A stretch of 20,895 nt of DNA from Rickettsia typhi (GTDB lineage Bacteria > Pseudomonadota > Alphaproteobacteria > Rickettsiales > UBA1997). This document shows, piece by piece, positions 13,982 through 20,895 of this stretch. The translations under genes were made by a program, and so were the position numbers. The notes under the pieces are model-generated. The model was not told the DNA's origin. It worked only from the letters and a program-made list of their open reading frames with translations, and ran no database searches. The stretch is from NCBI GenBank assembly GCA_945902255.1, contig CAMDMO010000010.1, forward strand, positions 1 through 20,895, read 5' to 3'. The first letter of the stretch is position 1. Each line of letters begins with the position of its first letter.

Positions 13982-15310
13982 TTAAAGCCCCAACTCATTC
14001 TTCCAAACATTCAACTCTTCTAGAGCCCGTTTTGAATAAGCCGACTTTCGATCAGATTTTTTTGCTCTTTCCTCTAATGGTAAAAACAATCCAAAATTAA
14101 CATTCATTGGTTGAAAATCACTTCCCGCCTCATGACCAAGCGTAATGTGATTTAGCAAGGCTCCAATCGCAGTTTTATTATTTGGCTTTAAAATATTTTT
14201 TCCACTAATTTCAAAGGCAGTAAAAATTCCAGCTAGAAGTCCCATCGCTGCCGATTCAACATATCCCTCAACTCCAGTGATTTGACCAGCAAAACGAATA
14301 TTTGGAATTTTTCTAAATCGCAAAAATTCATCAAGTAATTTTGGACTGTTAATAAATGTATTACGATGAACGCCTCCAAGCCTTGCAAATTCGGCATTTT
14401 CTAGCCCCGGAATTTTTTTAAAAATTCTTTGCTGCTCATGATATTTTAGCTTAGTTTGAAAACCAACAATATTATAAATTGTGCCAATTTTATTATCTTG
14501 GCGCAATTGCACTACGGCGTAAGGTTTTTGATCTTGATGGGGACTTGTTAATCCAACTGGTTTCATTGGTCCAAAACGCAAGGTTTCCCTTCCTCTTTGA
14601 GCCATAATTTCAATTGGCAAACATCCATCAAAATAAGGGGTATTTTTTTCCCACTCTTTAAACTCAGTTTTTTCTGCAGAGTTTAAATCATCTACAAATT
14701 CATTATATTGAGCTTCTGAAAGCGGGCAATTAATATAATCCTTACCATCTCCCTTGTCATATCTAGATTGAAACCACGCCTTATTAAAATCAATAGAGTC
14801 TTTAAAAATAATTGGCGCAATGGCATCAAAAAAAGCTAGGCTTTCTTCGCCACTTTCTTTGATAATTGACTGACTTAGAGAATCAGAGGTAAGTGGTCCA
14901 GTTGCTATAATTGAGTAATTATTATCATCTTTTTTTATCTCAGAAACTTCGCTACGATTAATTTTTACTCTGCCAGTTTTTTGTAGCTCATTTTCAATAA
15001 ATTTTGAAAATCCTTCGCGATCCACAGCTAAAGCTGATCCAGCTGGAATTTTATTTTCATCAGCTGAGCGCATTATTAAAGAATCTAGCATTCTCATTTC
15101 TTGATGAAGCAATCCAATGGCGCTTTCAACATCATCGCTTCTGAGCGAATTTGAACAAACTAACTCAGCAAAATCCTTGGTTCTATGAGCAAAAGTTTTT
15201 CTTACATCATCTCTCATTTCAAAAATTTCGACTTCAAATCCTCTTTTGGCTAATTGCCAAGCCGCTTCTGATCCCGCTAAGCCGGCACCTATTATATTAA
15301 TTTTTTTCAT
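13982..15310 (-). CDS. trmFO: Folate-dependent tRNA (uracil-54-C5)-methyltransferase TrmFO
   Basis: Flavoenzyme that makes m5U54 in the T-loop of tRNAs with methylenetetrahydrofolate as carbon donor and NAD(P)H as reductant. The FAD-binding Rossmann motif is I-I-G-A-G-L-A-G-S-E-A-A at 6-17, with E-M-R-D near 31. C52 in E-L-V-C-S-N-S-L-R-S-D and C230 in F-D-G-C-L-P-I-E are the two conserved cysteines of the family. R-F-G-P-M-K-P-V-G-L and the C-terminal I-T-G-V-E-G-Y-V-E-S-A-A-M-G-L are also typical. The 442-residue length is normal. A strong terminator just upstream separates it from the lipoprotein gene, so it needs its own promoter or readthrough. Confidence 0.95.
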   Translation of the reverse strand: MKKINIIGAGLAGSEAAWQLAKRGFEVEIFEMRDDVRKTFAHRTKDFAELVCSNSLRSDDVESAIGLLHQEMRMLDSLIMRSADENKIPAGSALAVDREGFSKFIENELQKTGRVKINRSEVSEIKKDDNNYSIIATGPLTSDSLSQSIIKESGEESLAFFDAIAPIIFKDSIDFNKAWFQSRYDKGDGKDYINCPLSEAQYNEFVDDLNSAEKTEFKEWEKNTPYFDGCLPIEIMAQRGRETLRFGPMKPVGLTSPHQDQKPYAVVQLRQDNKIGTIYNIVGFQTKLKYHEQQRIFKKIPGLENAEFARLGGVHRNTFINSPKLLDEFLRFRKIPNIRFAGQITGVEGYVESAAMGLLAGIFTAFEISGKNILKPNNKTAIGALLNHITLGHEAGSDFQPMNVNFGLFLPLEERAKKSDRKSAYSKRALEELNVWKNELGL

Positions 15311-15327
15311 TTTTTTATTAAAAATAA

Positions 15328-15362
15328 AAAAACCGGTGGCCTCTTTATAGCCACCGGTTTTT
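15328..15362 (-). terminator. Rho-independent terminator of the lipoprotein gene
   Basis: A perfect 13-bp stem (15328-15340 with 15350-15362), containing ACCGGTGGC against GCCACCGGT around a 9-base loop, has A-runs on the left and T-runs on the right. On the minus strand the T-rich tract follows the stem, 24 bases after the lipoprotein stop. The stem is symmetric enough to work in both directions. Confidence 0.88.
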
Positions 15363-15385
15363 GTAATAAATATTGTCGGTTAGAA

Positions 15386-15808
15386 CTATTTTTTACAAGT
15401 ATCTCTTTTGTTAACCGGAACGATAATTTGGGTATCCATTTTCCACATACTTCCATCAAGATAATCTATACCCATCCCGATTGGAAATCCGAAGCCCCAT
15501 AAAAAGTTAGCCCAGAAAGAGGGGGTAATGCTTTTGCCAGCTTTCATTTGAGTTTCTTCATAACATTTATCTTTAACGGTTATAAATGTGTCGTTAAAGC
15601 TAGAAGGAGCTGTAACAATAGTTGTAGGCATTTTGCTTCTGTAAGCACCGTTTGGAGTTCTTACTTCGATTGATACATTTTCAGCATCTCCAGAGGCGTT
15701 GGCTATAACGGATTGAGATCCGCCATTAAAAATTGTAGCGCAGTTTTGCAACATCAGCATAGTAACGCACAGTGAGCACGCTAAAAGTTTTTGAACAAGG
15801 TTTTTCAT
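15386..15808 (-). CDS. CATIF-motif lipoprotein
   Basis: A 140-residue protein with a lipoprotein signal (K at 3 and 7, a hydrophobic stretch, then L-Q-N-C) and the motif C-A-T-I-F-N-G-G-S-Q-S-V directly after the lipid cysteine C23. This C-A-T-I-F-x-G-x-x-Q-x-V start, followed by a short beta domain (P-N-G-A-Y, T-I-V-T-A-P) and a Gly-rich hydrophobic hairpin F-W-A-N-F-L-W-G-F-G-F-P-I-G-M-G-I-D-Y with a final strand, recurs in a family of small bacterial and phage lipoproteins of unknown role. It probably sits in the outer or inner membrane facing the periplasm. It is a single-gene unit with its own -10 element upstream and a strong terminator downstream. Confidence 0.8.
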   Translation of the reverse strand: MKNLVQKLLACSLCVTMLMLQNCATIFNGGSQSVIANASGDAENVSIEVRTPNGAYRSKMPTTIVTAPSSFNDTFITVKDKCYEETQMKAGKSITPSFWANFLWGFGFPIGMGIDYLDGSMWKMDTQIIVPVNKRDTCKK

Positions 15809-15855
15809 ATTTTATTAGATTTATTAGATTTTGTTAAAAATGGAACTTAAAAAAA

Positions 15856-15861
15856 ATTATA
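15856..15861 (-). promoter_or_regulatory. -10 element before the lipoprotein gene
   Basis: The minus strand reads TATAAT here, 47 bases before the ATG at 15808. No good -35 hexamer is found at 16-18 bases. In this AT-rich DNA the match is weak evidence, but the 100-bp gap and strong downstream terminator fit an independent promoter. Confidence 0.3.
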
Positions 15862-15908
15862 AGGCCACTAAATTTAAAAAAATTTTTAATATAAATCAAC
15901 ATCGAACT

Positions 15909-18872
15909 TCAGAAGGAATCAAATAAATTTCTAATCGTAGTTGGTACAAATGCAGATACTTTGTTGGTTTCAAATTTAGCTTCCTTATCACCAATTTTTT
16001 TAGTATAGTCGTAATGAATACCAAAAACACCACCGCCCTCTCCTCCTGTCAATAAGCCACTTATAACGCCGCCTATAATTGGAATTTTACCAATTCCAAA
16101 AAGATTATTTATGATAAATCCAGGAACAATCATGCCGCTAATATTGTAAATATCATTTTTTAGGTCAATTGAACCTTTGGCAGTAATGCCTATTTTGTAA
16201 TTATTAGCAATTAGTGTTACGATATTTATTATATTATTTTCTAAATAAAATTCCATTTTCAAAGAATCGAAAATAGTTTTGTCATTTGAAAATATAGTAT
16301 CTCTTACCTCAGAAAAAAGTGTATTTTTAGAAAGCTTTTTAACTGCCGGATTATCAAAAATTGTTATTTTATTATCTATCTCGATCTGTCCATTTAAGAC
16401 TGGTTTTTTATCTATAATTTTATTTTGCATCTTTATTTTAGCGTCTCCAGAAGAAATTACACTCGAAATTCCAAGACCTTCCGCCAAATATCCAACATCA
16501 GTAATTCTGCCACTCATTAAAACTATATCACCAGTTGATTTTTTATCAGTATCTAAACTAATAAATTGACCTTTGCCATATTTTCCTTTGATAGAAGCGT
16601 TAAAACAAAAACCATTATTACAGTTCAGAGAAAGAGAAAGTTTTTTAAGCGATTTTTTATTTACAAGTATCGTATTATCTATATTGATTTGAGCGCGCAA
16701 CTTATAAGGACTGGGCTTAGATGAAGATGGAATTGAAAATTTTCCCTCAACAAAAGAAGCTAAATTAAGTTGCTCACCAACTATAGAAAGCTTTTGGTTA
16801 AGAGTTTGTTTGTCAATTTTATAAGAAATTAAATAATTATTTTTACCAAAATTATCATTTTTTATATTGACCCCAATAACTTCTGCAGAGTCAGTATCTA
16901 TCTCTATATTACCGAAAATTTTTGAATTGGTAATTTTATTGTCTTGCGACAATTCACTCTTCCATAACAAAATATTTTTTAATGTAATTTTTTTTGAATT
17001 TTCTACAGAAACTACTAGACTAAGCCCGCTTTCAACATTAGGTTTTTTTTCAACATCAAATGCTTTAGCGGTTAGTTCTGCAGCACTTAAATTAGCGTTA
17101 GTAACGAAATCATTACTATTAAAGTTTTTCTTTGAATTAATGATTAAATTACCCTTTACATAACCATTATCAACAAGATCACTTATCGCTGAATTCACTT
17201 CTATATAGCTATTTTTTAATGTAATTTCTTTGCTAAGTGGAAGGCTAATTGCAAAACTACTTTGAGAATTGCCATTTAAATATTTTTCAACCTCAGTGGC
17301 AAAACTTGATTTATAAGCAGCATGCTTCAAACCATCAAAGGCTTTGCCTTTAGAGCTTCCAGTAATATTTAACATTATATCTGGCCTATTGAAGCTATCA
17401 ATTGCAACAACTCCATTATAAATTTTACTGTTTAAAGCATCGGCTTCCGAGATGTTAATTCTCATAGAATCTTTGGTAAAATTTGCCACGCCAGAAACAT
17501 TGCTAATTACTGGAAAGCTTTCGCCATATTGAAGTTTGAAGCCAGAAAAAACCACTTCAGAATCTATTTTATCAAGATACATGCCAGCTGCATTATCGGT
17601 GAGCAGAGAAAACCTAGCATAAGCATCTTTTATTAAACCTTCAGATATATGAGAAATCACCCAGTCTCTTACGCCTTCTTGATGAAGAGCTGATGGCCAA
17701 AATTTTTCTAATTCATTATTTTTTATATCTTTAAGCTTAATGTAGAAATCGAATTTCTTATTTTGTTGATTTTTTAAATTGGAAATTAAAAGCGACATTT
17801 CCAAATTATGATTTTGCACTTTACCCACAGGTGGCTGCGGCAATTGAGGATCGGATAAAAAATCTGCCTTTATTTCTGATAGATTTAAAATTCCAATTTT
17901 ATTGTCATACTCACCTTTTAAAATAAAGTTATTAAAGTCTATTTTTTGACTAAAAAATTCTAGAAAACTAAAGCTACCGTTTTTGGCCTCTGCTTTAAAA
18001 ACGACATTATTCATTTCACCACCAACCACAGAAAATGAAGTGTTTAAATTGACCATCGCATCTATTTTATTAAGCTCAAGCAACATCGGATGAAGGTTTG
18101 CGATAGAATTTGCAACAAAATTTTCTAACAATAAATCACATTTTGTATCATTATTTTTGCGCAACTGACAGCTAAGCACAAGATTAACATCACTTTTTTT
18201 ATCATCAAAACTCAATATATTTTCAGAAGAAACAAATAAACTATCATCTTTTTTAGATGTAATAATTTGTGATCTTTTAATTATAAATTTAGTGCTAGTC
18301 GTTTGATTTCTAACTATTAAAGTTGCATTTTCGATTTCAAAATTTTTAATTGCAAAATCACCATCGCGAATTGAAGATAGAGCCGCTATTATCATAGCCG
18401 AATGATTGGTGTCATCTTTGTTTTTTTCTAAAACTTGGGGGTTATCAAAATTATCAATAACAATTTCTGGATTTATAATTTTAACTTTACTTGGCTGAAA
18501 GCGCAGAGTTAAAATTTTAAATAAAGAAAATTCACTTTCTAACTTTGGAATTAAAAAGCCTTTCCTATCTTCACTATTAGATACGGTATAAAAAACTTTT
18601 AGATTATCTATTGCAACCTTCAGAGTTCCATAACGAGTAAAGCTAATATAGCTTTTCTCTAAACTAACATCTTCTCCAAATTTTTCTTTTAAATTTGATT
18701 CAATTTTATTGGTAATGTAAGGAATTGATTTTGGCCCAATTGAAACTAAAACCAAAAAATAGGCAAGTACCAAGGAAACTATCAATAAAACCGAAAAATT
18801 GATTTTATAAAACCATCCAATTCTTTCTTTTAGTTTTTGGTAACGCGCGTGTTTACGACCTTTCTTTAACAT
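15909..18872 (-). CDS. YhdP/AsmA-family inner-membrane protein
   Basis: A 987-residue protein with a basic cytoplasmic N-terminus, one transmembrane helix at about 24-45, and a long periplasmic remainder made of amphipathic beta-strands. S-A-L-H-Q-E-G-V-R-D-W-V-I-S-H-I-S-E-G near 395 matches the DUF3971 signature of YhdP-like proteins (the R-x-W-(I/V/L)-x-x-x-I-x-x-G type). The C-terminal 200 residues form an AsmA_2-like domain ending with G-I-P/V-G-G-like glycine turns. Relatives (YhdP, TamB, AsmA) form hydrophobic grooves thought to carry phospholipids from inner to outer membrane. The E. coli YhdP is longer, about 1266 residues. It begins 5 bp after the response regulator stop, so both are in one transcript. 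Confidence 0.8.
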   Translation of the reverse strand: MLKKGRKHARYQKLKERIGWFYKINFSVLLIVSLVLAYFLVLVSIGPKSIPYITNKIESNLKEKFGEDVSLEKSYISFTRYGTLKVAIDNLKVFYTVSNSEDRKGFLIPKLESEFSLFKILTLRFQPSKVKIINPEIVIDNFDNPQVLEKNKDDTNHSAMIIAALSSIRDGDFAIKNFEIENATLIVRNQTTSTKFIIKRSQIITSKKDDSLFVSSENILSFDDKKSDVNLVLSCQLRKNNDTKCDLLLENFVANSIANLHPMLLELNKIDAMVNLNTSFSVVGGEMNNVVFKAEAKNGSFSFLEFFSQKIDFNNFILKGEYDNKIGILNLSEIKADFLSDPQLPQPPVGKVQNHNLEMSLLISNLKNQQNKKFDFYIKLKDIKNNELEKFWPSALHQEGVRDWVISHISEGLIKDAYARFSLLTDNAAGMYLDKIDSEVVFSGFKLQYGESFPVISNVSGVANFTKDSMRINISEADALNSKIYNGVVAIDSFNRPDIMLNITGSSKGKAFDGLKHAAYKSSFATEVEKYLNGNSQSSFAISLPLSKEITLKNSYIEVNSAISDLVDNGYVKGNLIINSKKNFNSNDFVTNANLSAAELTAKAFDVEKKPNVESGLSLVVSVENSKKITLKNILLWKSELSQDNKITNSKIFGNIEIDTDSAEVIGVNIKNDNFGKNNYLISYKIDKQTLNQKLSIVGEQLNLASFVEGKFSIPSSSKPSPYKLRAQINIDNTILVNKKSLKKLSLSLNCNNGFCFNASIKGKYGKGQFISLDTDKKSTGDIVLMSGRITDVGYLAEGLGISSVISSGDAKIKMQNKIIDKKPVLNGQIEIDNKITIFDNPAVKKLSKNTLFSEVRDTIFSNDKTIFDSLKMEFYLENNIINIVTLIANNYKIGITAKGSIDLKNDIYNISGMIVPGFIINNLFGIGKIPIIGGVISGLLTGGEGGGVFGIHYDYTKKIGDKEAKFETNKVSAFVPTTIRNLFDSF

Positions 18873-18877
18873 GATTT

Positions 18878-19933
18878 TTATTTTACGATCAATCTATATG
18901 ATGGAATCACAAGAATGGCGGTATTTTCTCTATTTTCAGCAATTTCAAAACGGCAATTTTGCTTATCAAGAATCTCGCTTACTTTTGACTCTCCTATGTT
19001 AACAGCCATATTAAGATTTTGTAATTTTGACTTTAGATAAAAAATCAAAACCATTTGATCCAAGTGATCTATAATCACGCTTATACTTACAGAGGCTTCA
19101 GGATCAGATTTAAACATTCCGCCAATAATTTTTCTTAGAGCTTCTATTAAAACTAAATGATCAGCTTTAATTCTGGGCAGAGATGCTTCATCAAAAAATG
19201 GCTCCAACTCAATACGCGCTCTAAGGCTATCAGTTAAACCAGATGTAAATTCTTTTAAAAAAGCAGAAATTTCAAAAATATTTTCATCAGCATTTAATCT
19301 ATTATCAATAACCTGACTATCTAGGGAATTGGCAATAACGGTTCTTAATTTAATAGAATTAATATAGATTTTATCGATATCTTCCAAATAACGACGGTGC
19401 GGAAGCGGGCCATAAGGCTCTTGCTTTAAAATTGAGGAAACTTTATTTATAACATCTAAATAAGATAACATTTCACTTGGCAAAATATCGGAAACTTGGC
19501 TTTTAATATTTTTAATATTTTTCTCATGAACCTCTTGAACCTTTAGCGCGTTAGAAGTTTTTTCTTTAATTTTTGAAATCATTAAATCGAAATCAATTGG
19601 CTTGATTAAGTAATCATTAGCAGAAAGATCTACCCCTTTCATCACATCAGTTTTTTGACCTAAAGCGCTTAAAAAAATAAATGGAACATTGTTATTTCGA
19701 ATATTTTTACTTTCGCGAATAAGTTTTAATAAAGCATATCCGTCAACTTCTGGCATCATAATATCTGATACAACAAGATCAGGTTTGCTTTGCATAAAAA
19801 CTTCAAAACCCTGCTTACCATTTCCAGCTTCAAACACTTCAAAACCTTCATCACGCAATATATCGGCAATATTTTCGCGAATTTCTTGCTCATCTTCTAC
19901 ACAAAGAATTTTAATTTTTCTTTCTTCGGTCAT
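18878..19933 (-). CDS. Response regulator with histidine-kinase-like output module lacking the phospho-histidine
   Basis: Residues 5-120 are a complete receiver domain: acidic E13/D14, phospho-acceptor D57 in V-S-D-I-M-M-P, S89 in L-S-A, and K111 in L-I-K-P. After a linker helix (about 121-147), residues 150-210 resemble the HisKA dimerisation helix pair of alphaproteobacterial kinases (H-E-L-R-T-P-L-N-A-I...G-P-L...Y...I...S), but the histidine position is Ser153 in P-S-E-M-L-S-Y-L. Residues 215-351 look like an HATPase remnant that lacks the N-box asparagine and the G1/G2 glycine motifs. There is no DNA-binding or GGDEF output. It may act by protein contact, as a phospho-controlled adaptor, or resemble a ChpT-like partner fold. 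It lies 18 bp downstream of dnaX and 5 bp upstream of the YhdP-like gene. Confidence 0.85.
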   Translation of the reverse strand: MTEERKIKILCVEDEQEIRENIADILRDEGFEVFEAGNGKQGFEVFMQSKPDLVVSDIMMPEVDGYALLKLIRESKNIRNNNVPFIFLSALGQKTDVMKGVDLSANDYLIKPIDFDLMISKIKEKTSNALKVQEVHEKNIKNIKSQVSDILPSEMLSYLDVINKVSSILKQEPYGPLPHRRYLEDIDKIYINSIKLRTVIANSLDSQVIDNRLNADENIFEISAFLKEFTSGLTDSLRARIELEPFFDEASLPRIKADHLVLIEALRKIIGGMFKSDPEASVSISVIIDHLDQMVLIFYLKSKLQNLNMAVNIGESKVSEILDKQNCRFEIAENRENTAILVIPSYRLIVK

Positions 19934-19951
19934 AAATTTAAAAAATAATTA

Positions 19952-20895
19952 TTATAGTAATTTAGCACCTTCAAAATTGCGCAAAATTTCATTTACTACA
20001 TCATCATTAGTTTCACTTTGTTTTTGAGCAACAAAATTCTGCGTTTGATTCAAACCAAGTAAAGCTTGTTGCAAATTTGGTAAAGCTGCTAAATGACAAA
20101 TTCTGACCAATAGCATTTCAAAAGTAATTTTTTGAGAAGTTGAAGAATTAACCTCCGCAAGCCCTTTCAGCAGCATCTGCCAAATTCTTGCAAGAGAATT
20201 TAATGAAATTTTTTCAGCAATTTGGATAATTTTTTCTTTTTGAAATTTAGAATAACCATCAAGTTTATAATCTTTTATCAATTTGCTTGATGTAACTTTA
20301 TGAGAAATTTCCATTAAATCTTGAATCAACTGAATAATATCAGAAGAATAAGTGTAAAACTCTTGAAATTTTTGCAAAGACTCAGTGAAGTTACCGCCTA
20401 AAAGACTTTCGAATAATTCAATAATTTTTACCTTATCATTTAGGCCAAGCATTTTTTCAACTAAATCTAGCGATAGATTTTTTTGATGATTATTATTTGC
20501 TAAAGCTTGATCCAATAAAGATAGAGAGTCGCGCACCGATCCTTCTGACATTTTAGATATCAATTCCAAAGCTTGTTTTTCAGCTTCAAAACCCTCTTTT
20601 TCCAAAATTTTTTCTAAATGATTTATTATTTCCTGCTCATCTAAACGCCTTAAATCAAAGCGTTGGCAGCGCGACAAGATTGTGATTGGAACTTTTCTAA
20701 TTTCGGTTGTAGCAAAAATAAATTTCACATGAGATGGCGGCTCTTCCAATGTTTTTAACAATGCATTGAAAGCATTATTGGTAAGCATGTGAACTTCATC
20801 AATAATATATATTTTATAAGGAGCAATTACGGGAGCGTAGGCGATAGAATCAATAATTTCGCGAATATCGTCAACGCCAGTTCTGCTTGCAGCAT
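19952..20895 (-). CDS. dnaX: DNA polymerase III gamma/tau subunit (N-terminus outside window)
   Basis: Clamp-loader ATPase subunit. The frame runs off the right edge; 313 codons are visible, starting at A-A-S-R-T-G-V-D-D-I-R-E. Walker B is I-I-D-E-V-H-M-L-T near the start, L-S-R-C-Q-R-F-D carries the SRC motif with the arginine finger, and G-S-V-R-D-S-L-S-L-L-D-Q-A is sensor 2. The collar domain III ends near L-A-A-L-P, and only about 40 more residues follow, ending D-D-V-V-N-E-I-L-R-N-F-E-G-A-K-L-L. Alphaproteobacterial DnaX proteins usually carry a tau-specific C-terminal domain of over 100 residues before a similar F-P-G-A end. An apparent ATG at 20788 is the methionine of D-E-V-H-M and not a start. 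Confidence 0.95.
   Translation of the reverse strand, partial: AASRTGVDDIREIIDSIAYAPVIAPYKIYIIDEVHMLTNNAFNALLKTLEEPPSHVKFIFATTEIRKVPITILSRCQRFDLRRLDEQEIINHLEKILEKEGFEAEKQALELISKMSEGSVRDSLSLLDQALANNNHQKNLSLDLVEKMLGLNDKVKIIELFESLLGGNFTESLQKFQEFYTYSSDIIQLIQDLMEISHKVTSSKLIKDYKLDGYSKFQKEKIIQIAEKISLNSLARIWQMLLKGLAEVNSSTSQKITFEMLLVRICHLAALPNLQQALLGLNQTQNFVAQKQSETNDDVVNEILRNFEGAKLL

Noticed and set aside
16279..17163. Plus-strand short genes opposite the YhdP-like gene
   Set aside because: These are chance open frames opposite a long AT-rich gene, without start signals or recognisable products.
20786..20788. Start codon of dnaX at 20788
   Set aside because: The codon is the Met within D-E-V-H-M-L of Walker B; the frame continues upstream with conserved DnaX sequence to the window edge.

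Overview
The window is AT-rich, with weak or absent Shine-Dalgarno sites, tightly packed genes, palindromic repeats in and between genes, and a leftover transposase end. Together these suggest a host-associated alphaproteobacterium, most likely Rickettsiales-like (Midichloriaceae or Holosporales type). No rRNA is present, so the placement is an inference from gene content (AddA, LysA, TrmFO, a YhdP-like protein, ChpT/HK-style signalling) and repeat style.

Layout. Bases 1-205 hold the last 28 codons of an integrase-core transposase, a small hairpin repeat and a terminator. An unrecognised 317-residue gene (288-1241, minus) is divergent from ilvA, which abuts addA with no spacing (1412-6136, plus). 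A minus-strand pair follows: an N-terminal-half carB, then lysA, whose end overlaps the end of addA by 9 bp. nusB and rimM (plus, 9139-10384) are separated by a large palindrome. The region 10385-10630 is gene-free and built of repeats. From 10631 to the end every gene is on the minus strand, in transcription order: dnaX (cut by the window edge), a response regulator, a YhdP/AsmA-like giant membrane protein, a CATIF-type lipoprotein with a strong terminator, trmFO, a carbonic-anhydrase-like lipoprotein, miaB, an unrecognised protein with a charged tail, and ruvC.

Most genes are housekeeping: DNA repair (addA, ruvC), replication (dnaX), tRNA modification (miaB, trmFO), ribosome/rRNA maturation (rimM, nusB), and amino-acid or cell-wall precursor synthesis (ilvA, lysA). 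No complete new defence or metabolic system is visible.

The striking content is in the repeats and in several degenerate or split proteins. A 264-bp element sits in frame inside addA: two perfect 24-bp inverted repeats flank ten 21-nt units with exactly 3 nt on each side. A second element with the same plan (inverted palindromes around a tandem duplication) lies between rimM and ruvC. A 163-bp palindrome covers the stop codon of nusB. Protein oddities are a carbonic anhydrase lacking two of three zinc ligands, CarB stopping exactly at its mid-point domain boundary, a response regulator fused to a histidine-kinase-like module without its histidine, and a DnaX with a very short C-terminal tail.
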